From contig JAIEAS010000182.1 in assembly GCA_029071285.1 (NCBI GenBank), forward strand, positions 1 through 11,734: DNA of 11,734 nucleotides, given 5' to 3'. Positions 1 through 7,800 of the stretch are shown here, one piece after another (position 1 is the first letter of the stretch; each line of letters opens with the position of its first letter). A program made the position numbers and the translations under genes. The notes under the pieces are model-generated. The model did no database searches. It was not told the DNA's origin and worked only from the letters and a program-made list of their open reading frames with translations. The stretch is from Clostridia bacterium. Its GTDB lineage: Bacteria > Bacillota > Clostridia > Christensenellales > Borkfalkiaceae.

Positions 1-77
1 GACCTATATATTTTTTTAATTTCTGCTTGTACATCATAATTTTCTGCTACCAAATCAAAAATGTTTTTTCTTACCAT
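1..77 (-). CDS. Partial CDS, likely DNA methyltransferase (Mod) N-terminus
   Basis: On the minus strand an ATG at 77-75 opens a frame that stays open to the window edge (25 full codons, beginning MVRKNIFDLVAENYDV). It starts only 3 nt after the TAA of the DUF4391 gene, and an AGGGA sequence (91-87) lies 9 nt upstream of the ATG, so the start is well supported as the next operon gene. The residues alone do not identify a family. The assignment rests on context: XRE regulator, SNF2 helicase and DUF4391 genes in this order are commonly followed by a site-specific (type III Mod-like) DNA methyltransferase. Existence as a real gene is likely; the methyltransferase call is an inference. Confidence 0.5.
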   Translation of the reverse strand, partial: MVRKNIFDLVAENYDVQAEIKKIYR

Positions 78-80
78 AGC

Positions 81-725
81 TTAATTTCCCTGTTGTAAAT
101 TCTCTAACTCCGTTTTCTTTTGCTTTAATTCGTCATTTAACTCAAACCGTCGTTTGGACTGTTTTTCAGTATCGACTAAATGCTGTAATTTCTCGATTTC
201 CTTTTTAAGCTTTACTACTTCACCATAGCGGGCAACAAAATCTCTTGTGCTTTCAGCTTGCCGTGCGGTTATTGGGATAAGCTCGTCAATAATTGCCGTA
301 TAAATTTCGTCAAGGCAATTCACCCCAAGCGGTAACACAATTGTTTTTCCCGACGCCCACTCCGTAAAATAGTATTTGCCGACTTTCATACCCTTTTCGC
401 CGTATTCCTTAAACGCTCCGTAAAGCATTTCTTCCTTACCAAATCGTAAAATAAATACCGTGTGAAAGTTAGTTGCCTTATCAAGCGCAGAAATAAACAG
501 CGACGGCGCAGCCTTAGTGTTCAACACTATTTCAAAAACATAAATCTCTTTAACCCCGCCTTTTGTGGAAAAATTAAGAGTGTCTTTATTCAGCACGTTG
601 GTAAGCGTTACGGAAAAGATATTTGCCGCGTCTGCTTTAACCGCTTTGTCCGCGCTCATGACTTTGTACAGCTCGGACATTTTAAATTTTCTGTTTACTT
701 GCGTTTTAGTGCTTAACTCAAACAT
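81..725 (-). CDS. DUF4391 domain protein of an R-M-like defence operon
   Basis: This 214-residue protein resembles the DUF4391 family: an alpha/beta N-terminal part (about residues 1-155, with FSVTLTNVLNKDTLNF and KEIYVFEIVLNTKA segments) and a C-terminal Lys/Glu/Gln-rich coiled coil (about 165-212). Its biochemical role is not established. The family is repeatedly found between an SNF2-type helicase and a DNA methyltransferase in restriction-modification-like loci, and that is its setting here. The ATG overlaps the helicase stop codon as TAATG, with no good Shine-Dalgarno sequence, so translation is probably coupled to the helicase. Its stop is 3 nt before the next start. It was recognised from memory of the family without a profile search. 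An accessory or targeting subunit of a defence complex is the likeliest role. Confidence 0.8.
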   Translation of the reverse strand: MFELSTKTQVNRKFKMSELYKVMSADKAVKADAANIFSVTLTNVLNKDTLNFSTKGGVKEIYVFEIVLNTKAAPSLFISALDKATNFHTVFILRFGKEEMLYGAFKEYGEKGMKVGKYYFTEWASGKTIVLPLGVNCLDEIYTAIIDELIPITARQAESTRDFVARYGEVVKLKKEIEKLQHLVDTEKQSKRRFELNDELKQKKTELENLQQGN

Positions 726-3700
726 TATTTTATTACCACAAATGAGATTAGTTCAAAGTCGTCAAGTCCTTCAATGCGTTGCTGGAACAGCACTTTGCTA
801 CCCGACTTAAACAGAGACTGCAAATCATTCTCTTCCTTTACCTGTAAAATGCTTGCAACGACATCGTCTAAAAGTACGTTGTATTTATCCATTTTTGCGC
901 CGTCTTTCGTTTCTTTATTGAATTTACGGCAAAGCTCTGCAATAGGTTCTACCCTACCCTTTGACGTAGTGCGCAAAACGTCAAGTGTGGACTTTACGTC
1001 CAAATGGTTACAAAGCACTTCTCCGTTATCTTTTAGATACACTAAATAGTACGGGTGCAAGCGGTTTTGTTTGTTGATATTTACGCCGTTATTACGATTG
1101 CAAAGTACGAAAATTACGCCCGGTTCTATGCCTTTGCTTTCGTCAGCTGCTACGACTGCGTGCAATCCTGTGGTTACTCCTTTAGGGTCGCCTTGTTCTT
1201 TACGATAAGCCACCAAGTCCATAACGAAGTCGTTAAGTCCTAAATCGGTAATGGATATATTTCCGTCAACATCCTCTAAGTCTTGCAGAGTGCCTTCTTG
1301 CAATTTCTTTAACTGCTCCTTGCGGTAATCCATTTCTTCGTTTTCTTCGGAAATGATATTATCGTCAGTAGTAGCCGTAGTGTTTACTATCGTCATTCTT
1401 GCCGATACACGCTTGTTTAGATTTATGTATTCGTCAAGAGAAATATCGGGCCAAAAGTTTACAAGTTGAATTTGATTGTTTTTGCTGCCAATACGGTCAA
1501 TACGTCCGAAGCGCTGAACAATGCGTACGGGATTCCAATGAATATCGTAGTTAATACAAATATCACAGTCTTGCAAGTTTTGACCTTCTGATATACAATC
1601 CGTACCGATAAGAACGTCGATTTCCTTAGTTTCGTTCGCATATATTACGGACTTTTGCTTTGACAGTGGCGAAAACAACGTAAGTATTCTATCCGAGTAA
1701 GGACTTCCGCCGACATTGGTTTTGTTGTTATTTCCACCAGCAACCTTTGCCGTATATAAGCCGTATTTTTCAAGTAGGTACGGAGCAAGCGATTGATATA
1801 AGTAATCAGTCGTATCTGCAAACGCTGAAAAAATAAGGATTTTTTTATTACCTTCGTTTATAGGTGCTTTAAGCTTTTCGTCTATAAGTGCTTTAAGTAC
1901 ACTGAGCTTTTTATCCTCTTCGGGAATAACTCGTTTCATCTCTGCATAGATTTCTGTAAGCAAGTCTATGTCCTTTGTTATATCGCGTTTCCACGTAATC
2001 ACGTCTATATCCGAAAGGTTTATATCTATCGTCTTGCCAGATGATACTTTGGTAAACGAATACATTTCGTCTTCGTCCGGGTCTTCCACCACAAAGCTTG
2101 AAAGTTCTTTTTTGATGGAAAGCTGTTTGTTCCCTGCAAGATAGTCGTCAATAATTTTAAGCGTACTTTTATTTATTTCAAGCAAGCTTTCAAGCGTAAG
2201 CCTGAACGAATATACACTGCTTTCTAAGCGCTTTAACAGCATTATCGTCATCAGCTTTTTAATACCGTTTTCACGGTTCATCTGACGGGTTAAGCCTTGA
2301 CCAAGCGTATTCGCATTTTTATCTTCGCTAGACAAGTCTATTTGATATTTTGCCTCATACTTTTCTATCTTCGACGGGAACAGCATTGCAAGCGGTGCAT
2401 ACACGCTCATTGTGGTTGACAACAGTTTATCGTAAATCTGCTTGTAGCTCATCACCGAAGGATTGTCCGTGAGCTTTGGATAATACGATTTGGTCTGCAG
2501 CCTATTAGGGAATTTACCAATGTCGTTGATATCGTAAAACTTTTGTATGTGTTTACGGCTGCGGGCTATTGTCACGCTGTCGAGAATAACCGAAAAGTCA
2601 ATATCAAGCTTGTCTATCAAATCTTTTGCGTGACGCTGTTCGGTGGGTAATTTACTCCACACATTAAATACTTTTTGAGCATTAGCAAACACGACCTGAA
2701 CAGACTTACTGAGTTCAAGCGATTTGTTCATTTCCCCGATATCGCCGCAGTAGGCAAGCATAAGTTGATTTTTTAAATCGTTGTAGCGGTTGTTTACAGG
2801 AGTAGCGGAAAGCATTAAAACTTTCGTTTTTACCCCTTCCTGCATAATGCGCTTCATTAAAAAATCATAGCGCGTATCTTTGTCTTTATGCGCAGAATGG
2901 TTATTGCGGAAATTATGGCTCTCGTCGATTACCACTAAATCATAATTACCCCAATTGACAGTTGCCAAATCCATACTACCGCTTCTGCCGTGCGACCTTC
3001 CTAAATCAGTATGGAAAAGCACATCAAACCGAATACGGTCTTTATAGAAAATATTAGTGGTTTTATTGCCTTGATACTGCGTCCAGTTTTGCTCCAAACG
3101 TTTAGGGCAAAGAACAAGAATGGATTTGTTTCGCAAAGAATAATATTGCATCACGGCAAGGGCGGTAAACGTTTTACCTAAACCTACACTATCTGCGAGA
3201 ATACAGCCGTTGTAGCGCTCAAGCTTGTTGATAATACCAACCGCGCCGTCCTTCTGGAAGTTATACAGTTTATTCCAAATTAAACTGTTTTTAAAGCCAG
3301 TTGCCTCATTCGGCATATGGTCTTCGTCAAGGTCTTGTAAGAATTCTTTGAAAATATTATAAAGTATTATGTAATAGATAAACTCGGGCGAATTTTCTTT
3401 ATAGCAGCTTGATATATAATCCACCACCGCTTCGGTGATGTCCTCAAGCTTTGCTTCACTTCCCCATAATCTGTCAAATTCACTTATAAAAAATTTACTT
3501 TGTTCTGCCAAATCTGTCTTTACTATACCAACAAGATTGCTATTATTCTTTTCATAGCCAAGGTCTGCCGTAGTAAAGCCGTTTACGGGAGTATAGTGTA
3601 CGCACTTATCACCAAAGTCAATATTAATCATACTTTGCGTCGCAACGGGTTCTCTAAGCGTTTTGATCTTAACCTTATTTCTTATCCACTCGGCACATTC

Positions 3701-4006
3701 ACGGGCAATCGCCTTTTGCGTCATTTGATTCTTTAAACGGATTTCAAAATCAGTTCCACAAAGTCCTTTGGGGATATAAAATTCTCTGCGCTCATGCTTA
3801 ATATTATCACTCACTTGCTCTTCGACGAACGTAGGAGTAGTGAACAAAAATTTTAACTCGTTGATTTGTTCAAGTTCCGATTTTAACGCTGAATAAGCAT
3901 ATATGGAAAAATATGACGCCGCTATGCGTAGTTTGCTCCCGCTTTTTATTTCGCTTTTCAAATCATCGCCCAAAAGCTTGCTTGTGTTGTTTATGATATC
4001 AAGCAT
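725..4006 (-). CDS. SNF2/Swi2-type helicase (defence-associated)
   Basis: This 1093-residue superfamily 2 ATPase carries both RecA lobes. Lobe 1 has Walker A DSVGLGKT (residues 272-279), Walker B DESH (361-364) and motif III SATPVNN (400-406). Lobe 2 has KILIFSAF (722-729), motif V LIGTDCISEGQNLQ (799-812) and motif VI QRFGRIDRIGS (831-841). Residues 1-150 resemble the PLD-like N-terminal region of such helicases, but I see no HKD motif, so no nuclease activity is claimed. About 315 residues separate the lobes, and a roughly 250-residue C-terminal extension follows motif VI. AGAGG (4019-4015) sits 8 nt before the ATG. The gene follows the XRE regulator by 54 bp and overlaps DUF4391 by one base. 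Related proteins act in R-M-like antiviral loci, probably as ATP-driven DNA translocases. The substrate is unknown. All catalytic motifs look intact. Confidence 0.88.
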   Translation of the reverse strand: MLDIINNTSKLLGDDLKSEIKSGSKLRIAASYFSIYAYSALKSELEQINELKFLFTTPTFVEEQVSDNIKHERREFYIPKGLCGTDFEIRLKNQMTQKAIARECAEWIRNKVKIKTLREPVATQSMINIDFGDKCVHYTPVNGFTTADLGYEKNNSNLVGIVKTDLAEQSKFFISEFDRLWGSEAKLEDITEAVVDYISSCYKENSPEFIYYIILYNIFKEFLQDLDEDHMPNEATGFKNSLIWNKLYNFQKDGAVGIINKLERYNGCILADSVGLGKTFTALAVMQYYSLRNKSILVLCPKRLEQNWTQYQGNKTTNIFYKDRIRFDVLFHTDLGRSHGRSGSMDLATVNWGNYDLVVIDESHNFRNNHSAHKDKDTRYDFLMKRIMQEGVKTKVLMLSATPVNNRYNDLKNQLMLAYCGDIGEMNKSLELSKSVQVVFANAQKVFNVWSKLPTEQRHAKDLIDKLDIDFSVILDSVTIARSRKHIQKFYDINDIGKFPNRLQTKSYYPKLTDNPSVMSYKQIYDKLLSTTMSVYAPLAMLFPSKIEKYEAKYQIDLSSEDKNANTLGQGLTRQMNRENGIKKLMTIMLLKRLESSVYSFRLTLESLLEINKSTLKIIDDYLAGNKQLSIKKELSSFVVEDPDEDEMYSFTKVSSGKTIDINLSDIDVITWKRDITKDIDLLTEIYAEMKRVIPEEDKKLSVLKALIDEKLKAPINEGNKKILIFSAFADTTDYLYQSLAPYLLEKYGLYTAKVAGGNNNKTNVGGSPYSDRILTLFSPLSKQKSVIYANETKEIDVLIGTDCISEGQNLQDCDICINYDIHWNPVRIVQRFGRIDRIGSKNNQIQLVNFWPDISLDEYINLNKRVSARMTIVNTTATTDDNIISEENEEMDYRKEQLKKLQEGTLQDLEDVDGNISITDLGLNDFVMDLVAYRKEQGDPKGVTTGLHAVVAADESKGIEPGVIFVLCNRNNGVNINKQNRLHPYYLVYLKDNGEVLCNHLDVKSTLDVLRTTSKGRVEPIAELCRKFNKETKDGAKMDKYNVLLDDVVASILQVKEENDLQSLFKSGSKVLFQQRIEGLDDFELISFVVIK

Positions 4007-4060
4007 TTTCTATTCCTCTATAAATATACTCTTCGAATATTGTGGATACACTAAGTAATT

Positions 4061-4273
4061 TTAAGCATCCGACTCCGATGTTAAATCGACGATATCATCA
4101 AACTTACAATCTAGCACTTTGCAAATTCGGAGCATAACATCCATAGATACCGTTTCGTTTTTTCCCAGTCTAGCAAGCGTAGTCGTAGACATATCGGTAG
4201 CCAGACGCAACTCCGTTTTTGTCATGCCCTTATCGATAAGTAATTTCCACAGCTTATTATAACTTACTGCCAT
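4061..4273 (-). CDS. XRE/Cro-type HTH regulator of the defence operon
   Basis: A 70-residue single-domain DNA-binding protein. The helix-turn-helix covers about residues 17-40 (MTKTELRLATDMSTTTLARL) and is followed by VSMDVMLRICKVLDC, the usual third and fourth helices of the Cro/CI-type (HTH_26-like) fold. Such small proteins are frequent first genes of restriction-modification operons and usually control their expression. Two in-frame ATGs are possible. The one at 4279 has only 2 nt between AGAGG (4286-4282) and the start codon, while the one at 4273 has 8 nt, so I chose 4273 (protein begins MAVSYNKLW). It is the first gene of the operon, with a sigma-A-like promoter about 30 bp upstream. 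Autoregulation is likely but not shown. Confidence 0.85.
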   Translation of the reverse strand: MAVSYNKLWKLLIDKGMTKTELRLATDMSTTTLARLGKNETVSMDVMLRICKVLDCKFDDIVDLTSESDA

Positions 4274-4303
4274 TGCCATAACCTCTAATAATTGGTATTT
4301 TAT

Positions 4304-4332
4304 AGTATATCACTTTTATCATAAAAAAGCAA
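4304..4332 (-). promoter_or_regulatory. Predicted sigma-A promoter of the defence operon
   Basis: On the minus strand TTGCTT (4332-4327) and TATACT (4309-4304) are separated by exactly 17 bp, about 25-30 bp upstream of the XRE start codon. The -35 box matches the consensus in 3 of 6 positions and the -10 box in 5 of 6. The -10 lies inside a small palindrome, TATACTATA, a possible operator for the XRE protein; this last point is speculation. Confidence 0.6.
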
Positions 4333-4572
4333 TAGAATATTTACATATATAAATATCTTATTTATAAAGTAATTACAATTCTTTATTATAAGACAAAAAA
4401 GAAAAATAGTACTTTATTTAAAAGTGAACGGTTAGATCAATCGAAATCGTGCAACAAAATCTAGCTCAATCATTCATTTTAATTCACAACCAATGCCAAT
4501 TTGGGAGCTCTCCCAATTTACACAATGCCTTAGTTGCTGATTTTTAGGAGTTACTCACAAATTGGCGGTGAT

Positions 4573-4612
4573 TGACGGGCAAAAGTGGGTTACACTTCCT
4601 TTTTATCCGTCA
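4573..4612 (+). other. Nested inverted repeat resembling a MOBV-type oriT
   Basis: An outer stem TGACGG/CCGTCA (4573-4578/4607-4612) encloses an inner stem AAGTG/CACTT (4583-4587/4593-4597) with loop GGTTA. The core AAAAGTGGGTTACACTT agrees in 13 of 17 positions with the pMV158 nick-region sequence TATAGTGTGTTATACTT as I recall it, and it keeps the GTTA at the nick. No mobilisation protein is present in the window. This is a resemblance only. Confidence 0.25.
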
Positions 4613-4659
4613 TTCAAAAAGTGTGCAGTTAAACTTGCAAAATTAAGGTAAAAAATGCC

Positions 4660-4684
4660 CCCAAATGACATAAAATCATTTGGG
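4660..4684 (-). terminator. Hairpin, possible minus-strand terminator
   Basis: A perfect 9-bp stem CCCAAATGA/TCATTTGGG with a 7-nt loop. On the minus strand it is followed after GGCA by six T residues, so it could act as a weak intrinsic terminator for transcripts coming leftward from the surface protein gene. It could equally be part of a recombination site. The overlapping TGGGAGTAA direct repeats (4681-4689 and 4692-4700, 11 bp apart) fit the second view. Confidence 0.35.
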
Positions 4685-4713
4685 AGTAATATGGGAGTAA
4701 AAAATTGAAAGTC

Positions 4714-4742
4714 ATGGAAATTAGCAGATATTGTGGTATAAT
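4714..4742 (+). promoter_or_regulatory. Extended -10 promoter, plus strand
   Basis: TATAAT (4737-4742) preceded by TGG gives a full extended -10 element. The -35 position 17 bp upstream is ATGGAA, a 3 of 6 match. The 12-mer TTGTGGTATAAT (4731-4742) is identical to the promoter of the response regulator gene at 10785-10796, which strengthens the call. No gene follows; the nearest downstream structure is a GC-rich hairpin at 4815-4846. Confidence 0.5.
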
Positions 4743-4748
4743 TTGCTT

Positions 4749-4852
4749 GCTAACCACTATATATTGTGGTTGAAAAATTTGTTCCTACGCCTCTGACTCC
4801 GTCTTGAGATTGTTTAAGCGGCGCGGACATAAGTCCGCGCCGCTTATTTATG
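4749..4852 (+). ncRNA. Candidate small RNA, unknown family
   Basis: A transcript from the plus-strand extended -10 promoter would start near 4749, form a 5' hairpin AACCAC/GTGGTT (4752-4757/4766-4771), continue through about 43 unstructured bases and end at a 14-bp GC-rich hairpin (4815-4846) followed by TTATTTATGTTT. Promoter, 5' hairpin and terminator-like 3' hairpin are the usual layout of a bacterial sRNA of about 100 nt. It would be antisense to the 3' untranslated region of the surface protein mRNA. No known RNA family is recognised. The boundaries are estimates. Confidence 0.3.
4815..4846 (-). terminator. GC-rich terminator hairpin after the surface protein gene
   Basis: A perfect 14-bp stem TAAGCGGCGCGGAC/GTCCGCGCCGCTTA with a 4-nt loop, starting 22 bases past the stop codon of the surface protein gene. 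The T-tract is poor on the minus strand (TTAAACAATC) and moderate on the plus strand (TTATTTATGTTT). It may therefore work in both directions, ending the long minus-strand mRNA and the candidate plus-strand small RNA. Confidence 0.7.
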
Positions 4853-4868
4853 TTTGAGTATTAATTTG

Positions 4869-7800
4869 TTAATCTAAAGGGTCGTAGAAGCCGTCGCTAT
4901 CGAAAATTCTGCCGTCGTCCTCTTCGCGCCTTAACGGTTTATTCTTCGTAGTGTCAACCGTGGTCGTGGTAGTAATAACCGCGTCGGAAGGATACTTTGC
5001 CGCGGGCGCTGCCGTTTCCGTCTTCTGCGGAAGTTCGGGAACTGCCTGCGTTGCCGCTATCTCACCGTTTGCCATATTCCTTAAAGTCGCCGCAACGAGC
5101 GCACCCATCATATCCATTGAATTGGGTTGCTGATTATAAGCGGGTTGGCTGTAATCGGGAATACGGTTGTAGTTGTGTCCGTTGATATGCTCGCGCATTG
5201 CTGCGAGGTCTACGCTGTGGCGGGAGTCGCGGTCTACGTGAGATTCCGCGCGCATAGCCGCAAGCTCTATACGCTGTTCTGCATCATACCTTGCCCTCTG
5301 CTCCGCCTGCATTGCGTTGAGCTGCGCTTCGAGCCTTGCCAAAGTCGGGTCGCCGCCGTAGTTGGGCATCATAGGCATCTGCATCGGCATTTGCTGATAC
5401 ATAGGATACTGCGGATATTGCTGATACATAGGCTGTGCCATAGGCATAGGTTGAGGCTGCTGCTGATTATTCTGCATAGCCTGCAGTTGCGTCTGAGTTG
5501 CCTTGTTGTCTGCGCGCAGTTCAGCCATCTGTTGGCGCATTTCGCGTAACAGTTCGTTATCAACGCTCTGAACCTGCTGTATAGGCTGTTGAACTGGCTG
5601 TGCGGGTTGTTGCTGTATAATAACAGGTTGCTGAGCAGGCACTGCCTGAGGTTGAGCCACTGCCATTGTAGCCATACCGGCCATTCCCACCTGAGCGCGG
5701 ATTTTTTCAAGCTCGGCTTCCTGCTTTGCCCTTGCCATTTCGCGCTCGTGTTCGAGCTGTTCTTCGCGCCTGCGTTTCTCTTCCGCGCGTTCCTCCTCTT
5801 TGCGGCGTTTTTCGTCCTCGCGTTCTTCCTCGCGGCGGCGCTTCTCTTCTTCTTTACGCTGACGTTCTTCCTCTTTGCGCGCTTTGATTTCCGCTTTTTC
5901 TTCTTTGGTCTTTCTGCGCTTGCAAGCAACCGCAATTATGATAATCAGCAGTATCAGCACCGCAAGTGCGATAGCCAACCACGCCCAGATAGGCAGTCCC
6001 ATCCACATTTGTGTCATAAAATCCTTCACTTTATTCATTATTGCCGCTATACCGTTTTGCGGTACCGTATAAGACGTATGCGGCGAAGTCTCGCGCCCTA
6101 ACACGGGGTCGAACGCCTGATTTTTAAATTCAACGTCTTTTGCGTCGGCGCAGTCGGGATCAACGGAAGCCGCAACGTAAAACTTACTGCCGCCGTTAAG
6201 CGTAACTTCGCTGAGCGCGTTATGGTCTTTGTCAAAGTAATTTACACCGAACACCAGTCTGGGGTCGTCGCCCGTGGTCAACGCAATTATGCTCTGGGGA
6301 ACGCCCTTGTACGAAAGAGTTGCGCCCTCTTTGCTGAAATTCCACGCCGAGGGATCGGAAGTATCGATAACGTATTTATTTATCGTCCAGTCGAATTGCG
6401 CGGTTGCGCCGCCGTCCGAAAGTTCGATTGTATTTACCGCGTCGTCGACAAGCCCCTTAACGGGTTTTTTGGTGCCGCTGACACTGCCCGCGGGCATAAC
6501 GAATACGTAGTTGCCCTTGTACTCGTCTTTGATATTGATAACCGCCTTATAGCTGCCCGCGTGGTAAGCTTCCGTTACCGAGGCGCTGCCGAATTCCATA
6601 TAGGTCGGGTCAAAGTTCTGCAGCGCGTTTACAAGCTGCTGGTCCTCGCCGTTGAAGGTAAGCGTAACGCCGTCCGCAATTGTGGGAACCACCAGCGTTC
6701 TGGGCGTAATCTTAACGGTGAACCAGTCGTATGCAAGAATATATACCGATTCCGCAACGCTGCCGAGAGTTATTTCCACGCAGTAATCGCCCGCGTTTGC
6801 GGGAAGCTCGCCTGCCGCAAGCTCGTTGCCTGCCGCGGGGGTTGCGCCGTTGTAATACGTAACGGTGAAATCCGTGATAACCGTCTGGCTTACGTCGCCC
6901 TTTATCTGGATAAGCGAACTGTCAAAATGACCGTTGCCGTCGTACACTACGGGCGCGAGTAAATTAATTTCAACCCCGTCCAAAGTCACGTTTGCAAGCT
7001 CGTTCTGGCTACCCGTTTTAAACTGTGCGCTGGGAATTAAGCCGCCGTCCGAAACCTCGTAATTAGCCGCATAAACCGCTTTTATATACGCCTCTACTTT
7101 GTACTGCTTTTCGTCCGAGGGATTTGCCTCGGCTTTTATGTCCGCAAGCGACAGGGGCGCTCCGTCCGAAATTCTGTAATAACTGTAATCAACGTAATCC
7201 TCAAAGCCGACGGGAAGATTAAGCTCCTTGCGGATAATCGTGCCCGAACCGTTTCCGTTCAGATAATTGTCTGACACGTTTTTAAAGTTATTGAACAGAT
7301 TTTTCTTGACTATCAGCCAGTCAAGGCTCAGTCCGCTTGTAACGGGGGTGTTGAACTTTGAAGAATCGTATACAAAGTCCGAGGGCTGGATTGTCGCCGT
7401 ATACGGTGTTGTGGTTACAAAGCGTTCCTTGTCGGAATCGTACATTGCGTCGAGCGTCAGTCCCGAGGGCAGTGACGAAGGTTTAACCCTTACGTGCACG
7501 TAGTTTCCGTCGTTGTACTGCGGCGGATTTAACGCGTCGTAGTCCGTCCATGTTGCGCCGTTGTCAAGCGAATATTCCCATATAACGGCGGTCATATCAA
7601 AGGTGCCTTTTTCAATTTCCCAGCTGAACGTAATATCGATAGTATTCTGCATAACGCCGCCCACGTCAAACTGAATAGCGGGGTCGTTCGATTTAAGCGC
7701 AACCACGGTGTTGTAAGTGCCTATGGTGCTGCCGAGGCGGAGCTGATATCCGTTTACGTATTTTGCGGTATCTACAACTATTGTCGTAGCGTACGTCGAA

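Larger units (their letters stand above)
4333..4814. other. Non-coding AT-rich intergenic region with several hairpins
   Basis: No credible protein gene or tRNA is visible. The first 150 bases are very AT-rich and featureless. After that come small inverted repeats: TTGGGA/TCCCAA (4501-4506/4511-4516), TGACGG/CCGTCA enclosing AAGTG/CACTT (4573-4612), CCCAAATGA/TCATTTGGG (4660-4684) and AACCAC/GTGGTT (4752-4771). There are also paired direct repeats at 4681-4700 and at 4728-4737/4761-4770. The clustering looks like a recombination or transfer site, or the remnant of one, at the edge of the defence operon. No integrase or relaxase gene is present in the window. Confidence 0.5.

Noticed and set aside
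725..4006. Active PLD nuclease domain at the helicase N-terminus
   Set aside because: The fold is suggested by sequence texture, but no HxKxxxxD motif is visible.
1..4332. DISARM system
   Set aside because: An SNF2-type helicase is shared, but DISARM lacks DUF4391, and no DrmA, DrmB or DrmC-like gene is visible.
4333..4868. tRNA or tmRNA gene as an integration target
   Set aside because: No cloverleaf, T-loop GGTTCGA-type sequence or CCA end could be found on either strand.
5369..6101. Long ORFs in other frames over the coiled-coil region of the surface protein, on both strands
   Set aside because: They are frame shadows of the repetitive Glu/Lys/Arg and Gln-rich codons, with biased composition and no start signals.
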